A stretch of 64,000 bases of DNA from Sphingomonas sp. PP-CE-3A-406 (GCF_003688625.1 NZ_RCWY01000001.1:806001-870000); one strand, 5' to 3'; positions 1-8,678 are shown, numbered from the stretch's first letter. The notes: generated from the sequence alone by a model not told the origin. Numbers and translations are program-made.

Positions 1-712
1 TTCTGCGCATCCGAGCTTCGGATTTCGCCACGGCGAGCATCGTTCGCATCCGCATCAGCACGATGCCTGCGAACACGAAGGTGAAGCCGGCCAGCATGAT
101 GGGCAGCGGCCAGAGGATCGAACCGTCGATGGTCGATTGCGTCAGCCCGATGCTCGGCCCTTGGTGGAGCGTGTTCCACCATACCACGGAATAGCGGATG
201 ATCGGCAGCAGCGCCGACCCGGCGATCCCGTAGAGCGCCGGCACGCGCCCGTCGCCGCTACGATCCGCATCGGCCCTCGCGAGCGCCATGTAGCCGAGAT
301 ATACGAAGAACAGCAGCAGCATCGAGGTCAGCCGACCATCCCACTGCCACCACGTCCCCCAGGTCGGCCGTCCCCAGATCGAGCCGGTCATGAGACATAG
401 CGCCGCAAACACCGCACCCGGCAGCGCGATCGCGCGCGCGGCGACGCTGGCGAGCGGGTGGCACCAGACGAGGAACATGATGCTGGAGATCGCGATCCCG
501 CTCCACCCGCCCATGCCGAGCCAGGCGGCGGGAACATGGATGTAGAGGATGCGGACGGTCTCGCCCTGGAGATAGTCGGGCGGTGTCTGAGTCAGGCCGG
601 CCCAGCAGCCGATCGCAATCAACGCGACGCCGGCCCAGAAGAGCAACGGCGTCAACGGCTTGGCGATCTTCAGGAAGCGCGCGGGGTTTGCGAAGGCATG
701 TAGGGTGGCCAC
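1..712 (-). CDS. ccmC: Heme exporter permease CcmC (3' end cut by window edge)
   Basis: This is an integral inner-membrane protein of the System I cytochrome c maturation pathway. CcmC binds heme at the periplasmic face and delivers it to CcmE. The reading frame gives about 237 residues without reaching a stop, close to the usual length of about 240, so only a few C-terminal residues are missing. It has six hydrophobic segments and the tryptophan-rich WWD signature (residues GTWWQWDGRLTS, near position 120), followed by conserved histidine-bearing loops. I chose the GTG at 712 (Val-Ala-Thr-Leu-His-Ala-Phe); an in-frame GTG at 724 is the alternative. A palindromic repeat lies directly upstream. 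The family call is firm; the start is uncertain. Confidence 0.92.
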   Translation of the reverse strand, partial: MATLHAFANPARFLKIAKPLTPLLFWAGVALIAIGCWAGLTQTPPDYLQGETVRILYIHVPAAWLGMGGWSGIAISSIMFLVWCHPLASVAARAIALPGAVFAALCLMTGSIWGRPTWGTWWQWDGRLTSMLLLFFVYLGYMALARADADRSGDGRVPALYGIAGSALLPIIRYSVVWWNTLHQGPSIGLTQSTIDGSILWPLPIMLAGFTFVFAGIVLMRMRTMLAVAKSEARMRR

Positions 713-761
713 TGGTGGTACCACTATGGCAACAATACGAGGCTGTCACCTTGGACTTGAG

Positions 762-896
762 CCCCTCTCCCCATAGGGGAGAGGGAGGGGCCCGCCGCAC
801 TTGCGGTGGGAGGGTGAGGGGCGTGAGGCTCGGGTCGTTTACCCCAACTCCCCTCATCCGGCACTGCGTGCCACCTTCTCCCCGGAGGGGAGAAGG
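762..896. repeat. Palindromic repeat, CCCCTCTCCCC family
   Basis: Two GC-rich hairpin arms in inverted orientation (762-821 and 850-896) surround a short core. The left arm reads CCCCTCTCCCCATAGGGGAG and onward, and the right arm ends CTCCCCGGAGGGGAGAAGG. The same family recurs at 35904-36043 and 62184-62287. It fills the gap between ccmC and the amino acid dehydrogenase. It codes for nothing recognisable. Confidence 0.8.
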
Positions 897-900
897 ACGC

Positions 901-1950
901 TTAGCGGCCGATCAGGCGCTTGGCGATCGAGTCCGACACGTCCGACGCGGGCTGGCCCGTGCGGTCGCTTTCGTTCCAGACCTCGATCAGGCGCTCGGGG
1001 ATCCGCGCGATCCGTGCCTTCACCTCGGCTTCGTCGCCGTGACCCAGATACTCCAGGCCGACATTGATGATCCCGCCTGCGTTGATCACGTAATCCGGCG
1101 CATACAGGATGCCGCGAGCATGCAGCCGAGCGCCGTCCTCGCGGACGCTCAGCTGGTTGTTGGCGCCACCCGCGACGACCTTCGCCTTCAACGCCGCGAT
1201 CGACATCTCGGTCAGGATCGCACCCAGCGCGTTCGGGCTGAAGATATCCGCCTCGGTCGTCAGGATCGCCTCGGCCGCCACCGCGGTCGCCCCGAGCTCA
1301 GCCGCCAGCTTCTGCGCACGGCCCTCATCAACATCCGCCAGCGTGAGCACCGCGCCGTCCTTCGCCAGCAACCGCGCGAGACCGCCGCCGACCGAACCGA
1401 CGCCCTGGATCGCGACGCGCACGCCCTTCATGTCGGTCGCGCCGAGGCCACGCTGTGCCGCCGCCTTCACGCCGAGATAGATGCCGAGCGCGGTGTACGG
1501 CCCCGGATCACCACCCGCAGCGCCGCTCGCGACCGGCAGGCCGGAAACGTAGCGCGTCTGGCTGGCGATCACCTTCATGCGGTCTTCGGACATGCCGACG
1601 TCCTCGGCCGTCACGTAGCGCCCGCCAAGCGAATCGACCGCGCGGCCGAACGCCTCGAGCTGGGCGGTCGTGATGACGTCGCCGGGCTTGGCCGCGAGGA
1701 CCACGCCCTTGCCGCCGCCAAGCTCCAGGCCCGCCATCGCGTTCTTGAAGCTCATGCCGCGCGACAGGCGCAGCGCGTCGGTCACCGCGCGGCCGTTGTC
1801 GGCATAATGCCAGAAGCGTGCGCCGCCGGCTGCCGGCCCGAGCTTGGTCGAGTGCACCGCGATCACCGCATGCAGGCCCGATTCGGGATCGGTGAAGGCA
1901 TGAACGCCCTCGTGGTCGTCGAAATCGGGAAGGTCCCAAACCGCTGTCAT
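901..1950 (-). CDS. Glu/Leu/Phe/Val dehydrogenase, probably leucine dehydrogenase
   Basis: An NAD-dependent amino acid dehydrogenase that reversibly deaminates a hydrophobic amino acid to its 2-oxo acid in the cytoplasm. It is 349 residues, the size of the leucine/phenylalanine dehydrogenase branch and shorter than hexameric glutamate dehydrogenases. The N-terminal substrate domain carries the GPAAGG loop (39-43), the substrate-binding lysine in MSFKNAMAGL (Lys69) and the catalytic lysine in GGGKGVV (Lys81). The C-terminal Rossmann domain has GVGSVGGG near 183-190. An AGGAG-like ribosome site precedes the ATG. Leucine is the most likely substrate by length and motif, but valine or phenylalanine cannot be excluded. 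A role in branched-chain amino acid use is inferred. A tRNA-His gene lies just upstream on the same strand. Confidence 0.9.
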   Translation of the reverse strand: MTAVWDLPDFDDHEGVHAFTDPESGLHAVIAVHSTKLGPAAGGARFWHYADNGRAVTDALRLSRGMSFKNAMAGLELGGGKGVVLAAKPGDVITTAQLEAFGRAVDSLGGRYVTAEDVGMSEDRMKVIASQTRYVSGLPVASGAAGGDPGPYTALGIYLGVKAAAQRGLGATDMKGVRVAIQGVGSVGGGLARLLAKDGAVLTLADVDEGRAQKLAAELGATAVAAEAILTTEADIFSPNALGAILTEMSIAALKAKVVAGGANNQLSVREDGARLHARGILYAPDYVINAGGIINVGLEYLGHGDEAEVKARIARIPERLIEVWNESDRTGQPASDVSDSIAKRLIGR

Positions 1951-2061
1951 CGCCGGCTCCTGAGGAGAATAAAATTACCGGGAGGCGAAATATTATTTTC
2001 CAGCCGGTTTTACCAGCCCAAAGCGCTCACGATGGGGAGGCTCGGAAAAATAATGGGAAAA

Positions 2062-2139
2062 TGGGGCGACCGACGGGACTTGAACCCGCAACATCCGGCA
2101 TCACAAGCCGACGCTCTAACCAATTGAACTACGACCGCC
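2062..2139 (-). tRNA. tRNA-His (GTG anticodon)
   Basis: The reverse strand folds as a full cloverleaf. The anticodon loop is TTGTGAT between TCGGC and GCCGG, giving GTG. The T arm carries GGGTTCAAGTCCC, and CCA is encoded at 2062-2064. The gene includes the extra 5' G(-1) opposite C73 that is typical of tRNA-His. The acceptor stem contains two adjacent wobble pairs (G.T and T.G). Confidence 0.95.
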
Positions 2140-2203
2140 GCGTAGGCATCGCCCCCTAGCGGGGGTCGCCGGGCGGCGTCAACCGTCGACTTGCCAAAAG
2201 ACG

Positions 2204-2929
2204 TCAAAAACGTCCTTCGATGGCGAGCTTGTACCCGTTCGGGCCGCTCACGAAGCCCGCCTGCTCGAGCTTATGGATCGCCAGCGGATCGGACGGACGC
2301 AGCGACAGCTCGGCGCGGTAGGTCCCTGCCCCCTCGATCCGGAGCGCGATGCTCTCGGTCCCGGCCTGGCTCGCCAGCGGCAACAGCAGCGCCGTGCCGT
2401 CGCAGCGCGCGGTGCCGCTCACCGACTGCGGCAAGGTGATCCCGCCGACGTCACCCGCCAGCGTCGCGCGGACGCGGCCCTCGGCGGCTTCGCACTGGCC
2501 ATCGCGGAAGCGGACCGAGACGTCGTCGAGGTCGAGCGCGGAGACTGGCACCGGCGCGAACAGCCGGCCGGTCGCGACGCTGGCGGTCATGTGGTCGACG
2601 CCGAAGCCGTGGCGACTGACGCTCGCCGACCCGCGCAACGGCTTGGCCGACACCGATTCGGGACCGGCGAAGACGATCGTCGCGCGGCCGACCAGCAGCG
2701 GCAGGGGCGACAGCCGCGCGTGCAGATCGCCGAGCGCGAGATCGCCGAACCGCGCCTCGGTCAGCGTCGCGCCCCAGATCGTCCCCGACACGCGCCGCGC
2801 AACCAGCCCTTCGTCGCCGACGCCGACCCAGCCGAGCACCGCGCGCATCGGCAGGAAGACGATCAGCGCGATCAGCAGCATCCCGCCAAACAGCGCGGCG
2901 GGGCCGGTACGCAAACGGATCCGCCTCAT
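2204..2929 (-). CDS. gspN: Type II secretion protein GspN
   Basis: Last gene of the gspC-N operon. It is 241 residues with one N-terminal membrane helix (about residues 12-32) and a periplasmic beta-rich domain, as expected for GspN, an inner-membrane accessory of unclear function that is present in only some T2SSs. The ATG at 2929 overlaps the gspM stop by four bases (ATGA), so the two are probably translationally coupled. GspN is weakly conserved, so the call leans on gene order (after GspM), size and topology. The stop is 64 bases from the tRNA-His gene. Confidence 0.85.
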   Translation of the reverse strand: MRRIRLRTGPAALFGGMLLIALIVFLPMRAVLGWVGVGDEGLVARRVSGTIWGATLTEARFGDLALGDLHARLSPLPLLVGRATIVFAGPESVSAKPLRGSASVSRHGFGVDHMTASVATGRLFAPVPVSALDLDDVSVRFRDGQCEAAEGRVRATLAGDVGGITLPQSVSGTARCDGTALLLPLASQAGTESIALRIEGAGTYRAELSLRPSDPLAIHKLEQAGFVSGPNGYKLAIEGRF

Positions 2930-3402
2930 GCCGCGCGTGCCTTCAACGTCAGTGCGACGCCGACGGTCTTGTCGCCCTTGTCGGTCATCGCCACCGAATC
3001 GACGAGGATGCCGAGCCGTTCGAGCCGTGCGAGCCACGCGACCAGCGCCGCGGGGCGCGCCGACTGGATGCCGACCCGCACCCGGCTCGCCCCGTCCTGA
3101 TCGAGCGAGGCGAGCGCGAAGCCGGCTTGGTCCGCCTCTGCGCGCACCGCGTCGGCGAGCGTGCCGGTCAGCGGCGTGGCGCGCGTCCGCTGGATATCGC
3201 GCAACGTCGCGACCTGCGCGCGCGTCTCGCCGAGCCGCGTGACGGCATCGGCATGACGTTCGCGCGCGCTCGACAGGCCGTCGCCGACCGGGCGGATGAT
3301 CAGCGCCCACAGCAGCGTGAGGACCGCGAGCCCCGCCATCACGAGCAGCAATCGCCGCTCCCGCAGCGAGCGTCCTTCGAACCACGTCTTCAGTCCGGTC
3401 AT
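2926..3402 (-). CDS. gspM: Type II secretion protein GspM
   Basis: A 158-residue inner-membrane platform protein. A short cytoplasmic segment is followed by one membrane helix (RRLLLVMAGLAVLTLLWALI, about 16-35), a periplasmic coiled-coil-like stretch and a ferredoxin-like C-terminal half. GspM binds GspL and helps connect the cytoplasmic ATPase to the pseudopilus. The ATG overlaps the gspL stop by four bases. The topology and position between gspL and gspN make the call secure despite low sequence conservation. Confidence 0.9.
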   Translation of the reverse strand: MTGLKTWFEGRSLRERRLLLVMAGLAVLTLLWALIIRPVGDGLSSARERHADAVTRLGETRAQVATLRDIQRTRATPLTGTLADAVRAEADQAGFALASLDQDGASRVRVGIQSARPAALVAWLARLERLGILVDSVAMTDKGDKTVGVALTLKARAA

Positions 3403-4484
3403 CGGCCGCTCTCCGGGCTGATCGTGAGTTCGCCCGTCACGCGGCCGGCGGCCGCCTGGAACACGCCGGCGCGGACCGAGAAGCCCGCAGCTTCGAGCGC
3501 GCGCTTCAGATCGGTCGCCAACGCTTCCCGCTCGACCGCCACCGACAGGCGCAGGTCGCCGTTCGCCTGGAAATCGAGCGCGGTGACTTCGGTGCCGGGC
3601 GTCGCACGCACCGCCGCGAACACCGCCGCGGTCGTGCTGGTGAACCCCAGCCCCGGTCCCCGCACGCGCGACAGGCGCTCGTCGAGCTGGCGGCTGGCGT
3701 CGACCACCGTCTCACCGCGCGGCAAACCGGTGACCGCGACCGTATTGGCCTCCGCCTCCAGGGCGTCCGCGCCGAAGCTGTACTTGGCGATGCGGACGAG
3801 CGAGATCGCCAGCGTCACGGCGAGGATCGTCAGCGATAACAGCGCGAGCCGACGGATCAGCCCCCAGTCGATCGCGAACCGTCGCCGCCGCGCGAACGGC
3901 CCCTGTCGAAGATCCAGCGAGGGCGACGCGACGGCGGTGACGATCGCTGCCTCCAGCGTATCGCGGTCGATCGTCGCGGGCGCGGTGCCACCGGTCACCA
4001 ACTCGGTCAGTCGCGCTTCGTCGGCGAACCCGCTGGACGTGCCACGCACGACACCGCTGCCAGCGAGTTCCGCCCGCGCGTACCCCTCTTCGGGTCGCGG
4101 GAGGAGCATCGGTGCGGGGATGAGCGCGACCGGATCGACGCCTGCCTCCGCCAGCATCAGCAGCCAGTCGCGCATCGTCGCAGCACCGACGACCCCGATC
4201 GGTCGGTCGCTGGCGCCTTCGTCCCCGACCGCAACGTGGAGTTCGACGAGCGGCGACGCACTTGCCTCACTCGCCAGTATCCGCGCGGCCGCCGTTGCCT
4301 GCGCCGCAGACCGCGACGGCAGTTCCGCCCAGTGCAGCGTCACCGCATCGGCGGGCGCGACCGCGATCGTCTCGCCGTCGATCGCATCGGGGATACCCTC
4401 CCCCTCCCCGACCACGCGCGCGTCCGCAACGCGCATCCAGCGATATCCGGTCTCGCCGGCGGGAAGGAACAGCAAAGTCGTCAT
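3399..4484 (-). CDS. gspL: Type II secretion protein GspL
   Basis: A 361-residue bitopic inner-membrane protein. The N-terminal two thirds form the cytoplasmic actin-like domain that binds the GspE ATPase. It is followed by a single membrane helix (about residues 205-225, LLSLTILAVTLAISLV) and a periplasmic ferredoxin-like domain that pairs with GspM. I chose the ATG at 4484 because it overlaps the gspK stop (ATGA) and gives the normal family length. The longer upstream reading frame is only gspK read out of frame. Confidence 0.9.
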   Translation of the reverse strand: MTTLLFLPAGETGYRWMRVADARVVGEGEGIPDAIDGETIAVAPADAVTLHWAELPSRSAAQATAAARILASEASASPLVELHVAVGDEGASDRPIGVVGAATMRDWLLMLAEAGVDPVALIPAPMLLPRPEEGYARAELAGSGVVRGTSSGFADEARLTELVTGGTAPATIDRDTLEAAIVTAVASPSLDLRQGPFARRRRFAIDWGLIRRLALLSLTILAVTLAISLVRIAKYSFGADALEAEANTVAVTGLPRGETVVDASRQLDERLSRVRGPGLGFTSTTAAVFAAVRATPGTEVTALDFQANGDLRLSVAVEREALATDLKRALEAAGFSVRAGVFQAAAGRVTGELTISPESGR

Positions 4485-5479
4485 GATGGCTCGCCCCATT
4501 GCCGCGATACGAGCTGCGCGGGAAGCCGGTTCGCTTCGATCAGCGCACGTTCCTGCATTTGTGTCGTGCCGAGCGTCACGTCGATATCGAGCGTGAACCA
4601 TTTCGACTGCACCTGCGCGTCCGCACCGGGCGCGATGTTGGCGGCGCCGAGCAGCGACGCGCCCTTCTGCAATTCGTCGAAGGTCGCATAGCCTTGCACC
4701 GGTCGCCGCAGCAGCAGTTGCTGGGCGGCACCGACCGACAGCGTATCGGGATACATCATCGCCAGCAGCACGCTCTGTTCGGGCAGCAGGGTGTTGACGT
4801 TGATCGGCGATGGCTTGGCAAATGGCAGCGTGCAGATCCACGGCCGGATCTTCGTGTAGATCTCTGGCGTCATCCCGGCGATCGCGCGCAGTTCGCTGGG
4901 GTCGCTCATCAGCGTGCCGGCGGTGCGGTACGACGGCACGCGGCCGAGATATGCGCCGTCCTCGGCCCCCATCGGTGACTGGTCCTGATCGCTGTCGATC
5001 CAATCGGTCGTGCCCGCCGCGACCTGTTCGGCGACCTGCACGGGTACGTCGAGCAGTCGCATCAGGCGGACGAACTGCGGCCGGACTTCGCCACGCGCGA
5101 CGTACACGCCGGGGGTCGGCATGCCGACGAGAGAGTTAAGGTTGAAGCAGTTCGCACCGTCGCGGACGCGCGCGGTCGCGAAGCCTCCGGGGACCGGCAG
5201 GCCGAACGGGGTGTTGCTCCAGCCGCCGGCCAGCGTGACTCGCGTAGGCTTTGGCGCGAGCAGGTTGGAGACCCGAGTCAGCGCCATCGTCTCCGCCGCG
5301 AGTGCATAGGCGCGCGCCTGCTCGCCCGTCGCGGCGTTGCTCGCGAGGCGGGTCGACAGCCGGAGTTTTTCCAGCGCCGCGCCGGCCATCACCGCGATGA
5401 TCGCGACGAGCATCAGGACGGTGAGCAACGCCGCACCCCGTTCCCGCCCACGCTCAAGGCCGGGATCAGGTGCGCGCAC
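4481..5479 (-). CDS. gspK: Minor pseudopilin GspK
   Basis: A 332-residue large minor pseudopilin that caps the pseudopilus tip with GspI and GspJ. The class III leader ends ERG before AALLTVLMLVAIIAV. The fifth residue after cleavage is Thr rather than Glu, which matches the known absence of Glu5 in GspK. The long C-terminal part matches the GspK alpha domain, including the NVNT segment and calcium-site-like Asp-rich stretches. The start is the GTG at 5479, preceded by AGGAGA at a good distance; it overlaps gspJ by 14 bases. A four-base overlap joins it to gspL. Confidence 0.92.
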   Translation of the reverse strand: MRAPDPGLERGRERGAALLTVLMLVAIIAVMAGAALEKLRLSTRLASNAATGEQARAYALAAETMALTRVSNLLAPKPTRVTLAGGWSNTPFGLPVPGGFATARVRDGANCFNLNSLVGMPTPGVYVARGEVRPQFVRLMRLLDVPVQVAEQVAAGTTDWIDSDQDQSPMGAEDGAYLGRVPSYRTAGTLMSDPSELRAIAGMTPEIYTKIRPWICTLPFAKPSPINVNTLLPEQSVLLAMMYPDTLSVGAAQQLLLRRPVQGYATFDELQKGASLLGAANIAPGADAQVQSKWFTLDIDVTLGTTQMQERALIEANRLPAQLVSRQWGEPS

Positions 5480-6152
5480 CGGGCGTCTCCTGTCCCGGAG
5501 GTGTGCCCGCCGGTGGCGCGGCGGCGGGACCCGTTCCATCGGATGGCGCGGGCACGTAGCTGGTGCCGACGAGAAACATCTGGCGGAACTGCGTACCGTC
5601 GTCGCGCTGGACGGTGAGTTCCATCGCGTCGGGCAACGGCCTGCCGCTCGCACCGTCCCATCGATCGCTCCAGGCGCCCGCGATGCGATAGCGGAGTGCT
5701 ACCTGCCGGACTTTCGTGAGCAACGCGGCAGGCGGCAACGGCTGCGCGCCGTCGACCATCGGATAGGCGATCCGCTGGAACACGCCCCCATCGACGCGGT
5801 AGGCGACCTTCTGCATGCTGGAGCGCGCCGCACCGTCGATATTGCTCCAGCCGGCGCGAACTAGGCGGAGCATCGGCGTGACGCCCGATCCGCTTTCGCC
5901 GATAAACGCGGGGACGCTGGTGCCGGCCTCGTCGCGGGTAGCGCGGTTCGATGCCTGGGCGAGATCGGCGGACAGGATCGACATCGTCCGGGTGAGCGCG
6001 CTGATGTCGTCCAGCTTCGCGCCGGTCGAGCTCTGCGCCTTCACGCTGAACGACAGGATCGCCACGCCGGCGGCGGCGATCATGCCGAAGATCATGAGCG
6101 ACACCATGACTTCGATGAGCGTGAAGCCGGCCTCGGTTTTCGGAGGCGTCAC
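5466..6152 (-). CDS. gspJ: Minor pseudopilin GspJ
   Basis: A 228-residue minor pseudopilin. It has the prepilin motif KTEAGFTLIEVMVSL with Glu at position 5 after the cleavage site, a hydrophobic helix and then a globular periplasmic domain. The C-terminal tail is rich in Pro, Ala, Gly and Thr. The likely start is GTG at 6152, whose GTGA overlaps the gspI stop. The leader is cleaved and methylated by a prepilin peptidase (GspO), for which there is no gene in this window. Confidence 0.92.
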   Translation of the reverse strand: MTPPKTEAGFTLIEVMVSLMIFGMIAAAGVAILSFSVKAQSSTGAKLDDISALTRTMSILSADLAQASNRATRDEAGTSVPAFIGESGSGVTPMLRLVRAGWSNIDGAARSSMQKVAYRVDGGVFQRIAYPMVDGAQPLPPAALLTKVRQVALRYRIAGAWSDRWDGASGRPLPDAMELTVQRDDGTQFRQMFLVGTSYVPAPSDGTGPAAAPPAGTPPGQETPGART

Positions 6153-6520
6153 ATCACCATCCGCGGCGCGGGTCGCACCATCGTCAGACGACCGAGTTGC
6201 GTGCCGGTCCGGTCGGCGACCGCCACGTCGATCCGCAGCACGCTCGATCCGCCGAGTGCGCTGACCTGTCGGGTCCACGTCCAGGGCTGGCCGCCGTTGG
6301 TCTCTGTACCGGTGACGCGACCTGCCGTCGGTGGCTGCGCGCTGGTGACCGCGTCGATCGCGATGTTGCGCGCGACCATCTGCGCGACGAGCGTTTCGTC
6401 GAGGATCGAGGCGCCGCGGATCGTCGCGCTCTCCAGACGTACGAGCGCCATCGCCGCGAGGCTGAACACTGCCAGCGCGACCATGATCTCTATGAGGGTA
6501 AAGCCGCGCTCAGCCCGCAT
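6149..6520 (-). CDS. gspI: Minor pseudopilin GspI
   Basis: A 123-residue minor pseudopilin. The very short leader MRAERG is followed by FTLIEIMVALAVFSLAAMAL, with the expected Glu5. It is the usual size for GspI and sits between gspH and gspJ, as in most gsp operons. GspI nucleates the GspI-J-K tip complex. The start overlaps the gspH stop by 11 bases. Confidence 0.93.
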   Translation of the reverse strand: MRAERGFTLIEIMVALAVFSLAAMALVRLESATIRGASILDETLVAQMVARNIAIDAVTSAQPPTAGRVTGTETNGGQPWTWTRQVSALGGSSVLRIDVAVADRTGTQLGRLTMVRPAPRMVM

Positions 6521-7025
6521 CGGCTCTTACGCTGCCGTCGGCGTCGATGTGGACCGTCGCTGCTACACCACCGCGATCCAGGCGAATCTCGGCGGGACGA
6601 TCGACAAGGCCGGTCGGGTCGAACGTCACGCGCAGGCGGCCGCTGGTATCGCCGATGCTAGCCCTGGTGCCTTCGTTCCAGCGCTCGACGCGCATCGGTT
6701 TCTCGGCGATCGGCGTCCAGCCACCAGCGAGTCGCCGGTCGAAGCCGTAGCCGCCGCCGCTGATCCAGACGCTCACCGGACGCGCCTCGACGATCGCCGA
6801 GTCATGCGCGGCGCGGGTGCGCAGGGCGAAGCGCGTCGCCTCGTCGAGCACGCGGCCGCGCGGGTCCGGCATGACGAGCACGGCTACCGCAGAGGCCAAG
6901 CCGATGATCGTGACGACGACCATCAGCTCGACCAGCGTGAAACCACTTTCGCGTCTCCGCGAAAGTGTCCCCGCGCAGGCGGGGACCCAGTCCAAGGACC
7001 TATTGCCAGCTGCCGATATCGGCAT
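6510..7025 (-). CDS. gspH: Minor pseudopilin GspH with repeat-derived leader
   Basis: A minor pseudopilin with the prepilin motif RESG before FTLVELMVVVTIIGLASAV. I chose the ATG at 7025, preceded by GAGGGG at a good spacing and overlapping the gspG end by 26 bases. That gives 171 residues and an unusually long 27-residue leader. The alternative start is TTG at 6995, giving an 18-residue leader with a poor ribosome site. In both cases the leader is read through a palindromic repeat (GTCCCCGCCTGCGCGGGGAC) that elsewhere in the window is non-coding. The pseudopilin identity is clear; the exact start is not. Confidence 0.85.
   Translation of the reverse strand: MPISAAGNRSLDWVPACAGTLSRRRESGFTLVELMVVVTIIGLASAVAVLVMPDPRGRVLDEATRFALRTRAAHDSAIVEARPVSVWISGGGYGFDRRLAGGWTPIAEKPMRVERWNEGTRASIGDTSGRLRVTFDPTGLVDRPAEIRLDRGGVAATVHIDADGSVRADAG
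6965..6993. repeat. Palindromic repeat half-element inside gspH leader
   Basis: The top strand reads GTGTCCCCGCGCAGGCGGGG followed by ACCCAGTCC. It matches the arm of the GTCCCCGCCTTCGCGGGG family seen at 37060-37110. It is translated as part of the GspH prepilin leader (residues Leu-Asp-Trp-Val-Pro-Ala-Cys-Ala-Gly). Confidence 0.65.
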
Positions 7026-7452
7026 CGATCCCCTCGCCGCCTTCCTTGCCGTCCGCGCCGAAGGTCCAGACGTCGGCCTCGCCGTGCGCGCCGGGCGAGG
7101 CATAGAGATACGGGCGCCCCCAGGGATCGTTCGGCAGCTTCTTCAGATACCCGCCACGCTGATAGCGCGACGGATCGGTCAGTCCCGCGGGTGCGGTGAC
7201 AAGCGCGTTCAAGCCCTGCGTGGTGTTGGGGAAGGTCATGTTCTGGAGCTTGTAGAGTTCCAGCCCGCCCTCGATCTGCGCGATATCGGCCTTCGCCTTC
7301 TGGATCCGCGCGGTGTCGCCCGAGGGCAGCACGTTGAGCGCGACGATCGTCGCTAGCAGGCCGATGATCACGATAACGACCATCAACTCGACGAGGGTAA
7401 AGCCGGCCTCGCGGCGCTTCTTTCTGACTTCGGGACGCATACGAAACCTCAT
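7000..7452 (-). CDS. gspG: Major pseudopilin GspG
   Basis: A 150-residue major pseudopilin that polymerises into the T2SS piston. The leader MRFRMRPEVRKKRREAG is followed by FTLVELMVVIVIIGLLATI with Glu5. The C-terminal half has the GspG features LPNDPWGRPY and a Gly/Asp-rich end (FGADGKEGGEG), where the calcium site lies. The ATG at 7452 overlaps the gspF stop (ATGA). This is the most confident pseudopilin in the operon. Confidence 0.97.
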   Translation of the reverse strand: MRFRMRPEVRKKRREAGFTLVELMVVIVIIGLLATIVALNVLPSGDTARIQKAKADIAQIEGGLELYKLQNMTFPNTTQGLNALVTAPAGLTDPSRYQRGGYLKKLPNDPWGRPYLYASPGAHGEADVWTFGADGKEGGEGIDADIGSWQ

Positions 7453-8675
7453 TGTCCGGCCAGCGTGTTGAGCTGGAGGATCGGGAGCAGGATGGATAGC
7501 ACGATCGTCGCGACGATGCCGCCCATCACGACGATGATCAGCGGTTCGAGCAGCGAGAGTGCGGTGGCGGTGAAACGGTCGAACTCGCGTTCGAGATAGT
7601 CCGCGGCGCGCTCCAACATCTCGTCGAGACGACCTGCGGTTTCTCCGCTCGCCGCGAGATAGGTCAGCAGCGGGGGGAAGACTCCGGCGCGGCGCATCGC
7701 GGCAGAGAGCGAGCCCCCGCCGCGGATCGCGTCGACGATCTGGTCGGAGGCGAGGCGGAGGCGGCGGTTGTGGATCGTGCTGGCGGTGAGGTTGAGGCCG
7801 TCGAGCAGCGGCAGGCGGCTCGCGACCATCGTCCCGAGCGTGCGCGCCATCCTCGCCGCGTGAAGGTCTCGGATCAGGCGACCGAGCAGCGGGATGCGGA
7901 GCAGCCAGCCGTCGAAGGCGAGCCGGATCGTCGGATCCTTCAGTGCCTGCCACCCGGCCAGACCACCGCCTACGACGACCAGCAGCATAACCCACCAGTA
8001 TCCGACGAGGAACGCGGAGAACGCCATTACCATTCGCGTGAGCAGCGGCAATTGCTGGCCGACCGTGTCGAATTGCTCGACCACCTGGGGCACGACGAAC
8101 ATCATCAGCGCGGTGACGACGCCGAACGCGACGAGCGCGAGGATCGAGGGATAGGCGAGCGCGGTGATGAGCTTGCCACGGATCTCGGCCTGGCGTTCGA
8201 GCAGAGCGGCGAGGCGATCGAGAATGGTCGGGAGCGAGCCCGAGCTTTCGCCGGCGGACACCATCGCGCGGTAGAGCGGCGGGAAGCTTTTCGGTTCGCG
8301 CGCCATCGCGTCGGCGAGGCGGCGGCCTTCGACGACGCCGGCGTGGACGTGCTGGACTATCGTGCGGACGCTGTCCTGTTCAGTCTGGCGGGTAATCGTG
8401 CGGAGCGATTCCTCCAGCGGTGAGACGCGGTTGAGCGTGGCGAGCTGGCGGGTGAAGAGGGTGAGGTTCTTGCCCGACATCTTCGGCGTGCCGAGCTGGA
8501 GCCCGAACAGCGGACGGCCTTTGGTTGCCTGAGGTGGCGTGCCGGGGGTGATCTTCACGACATAGAATTTGCGTGCGTCGAGAGTAGCGCGCGCGACGTC
8601 AATGTCGGCGGCCGCGACGTGCCCCCGGCGTTCCGCTCCCTTGGTGTCGATCGCGATATAGTCGAAGTCAGCCAT
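7449..8675 (-). CDS. gspF: Type II secretion inner-membrane platform protein GspF
   Basis: A 408-residue polytopic inner-membrane protein with two T2SSF domains and three membrane helices. It begins with the typical MADFDYIAIDTKG and ends VATIVLSILLPILQLNTLAGQ. It couples the GspE ATPase to pseudopilus assembly. The start could be ATG 8675 or 8678. The only ribosome-site sequence is GGGGAGG at 8679-8685, which is the outer edge of the palindromic repeat 8679-8834. This is the only junction in the operon without gene overlap, because the repeat separates gspE and gspF. Confidence 0.95.
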   Translation of the reverse strand: MADFDYIAIDTKGAERRGHVAAADIDVARATLDARKFYVVKITPGTPPQATKGRPLFGLQLGTPKMSGKNLTLFTRQLATLNRVSPLEESLRTITRQTEQDSVRTIVQHVHAGVVEGRRLADAMAREPKSFPPLYRAMVSAGESSGSLPTILDRLAALLERQAEIRGKLITALAYPSILALVAFGVVTALMMFVVPQVVEQFDTVGQQLPLLTRMVMAFSAFLVGYWWVMLLVVVGGGLAGWQALKDPTIRLAFDGWLLRIPLLGRLIRDLHAARMARTLGTMVASRLPLLDGLNLTASTIHNRRLRLASDQIVDAIRGGGSLSAAMRRAGVFPPLLTYLAASGETAGRLDEMLERAADYLEREFDRFTATALSLLEPLIIVVMGGIVATIVLSILLPILQLNTLAGQ

Positions 8676-8678
8676 CAT

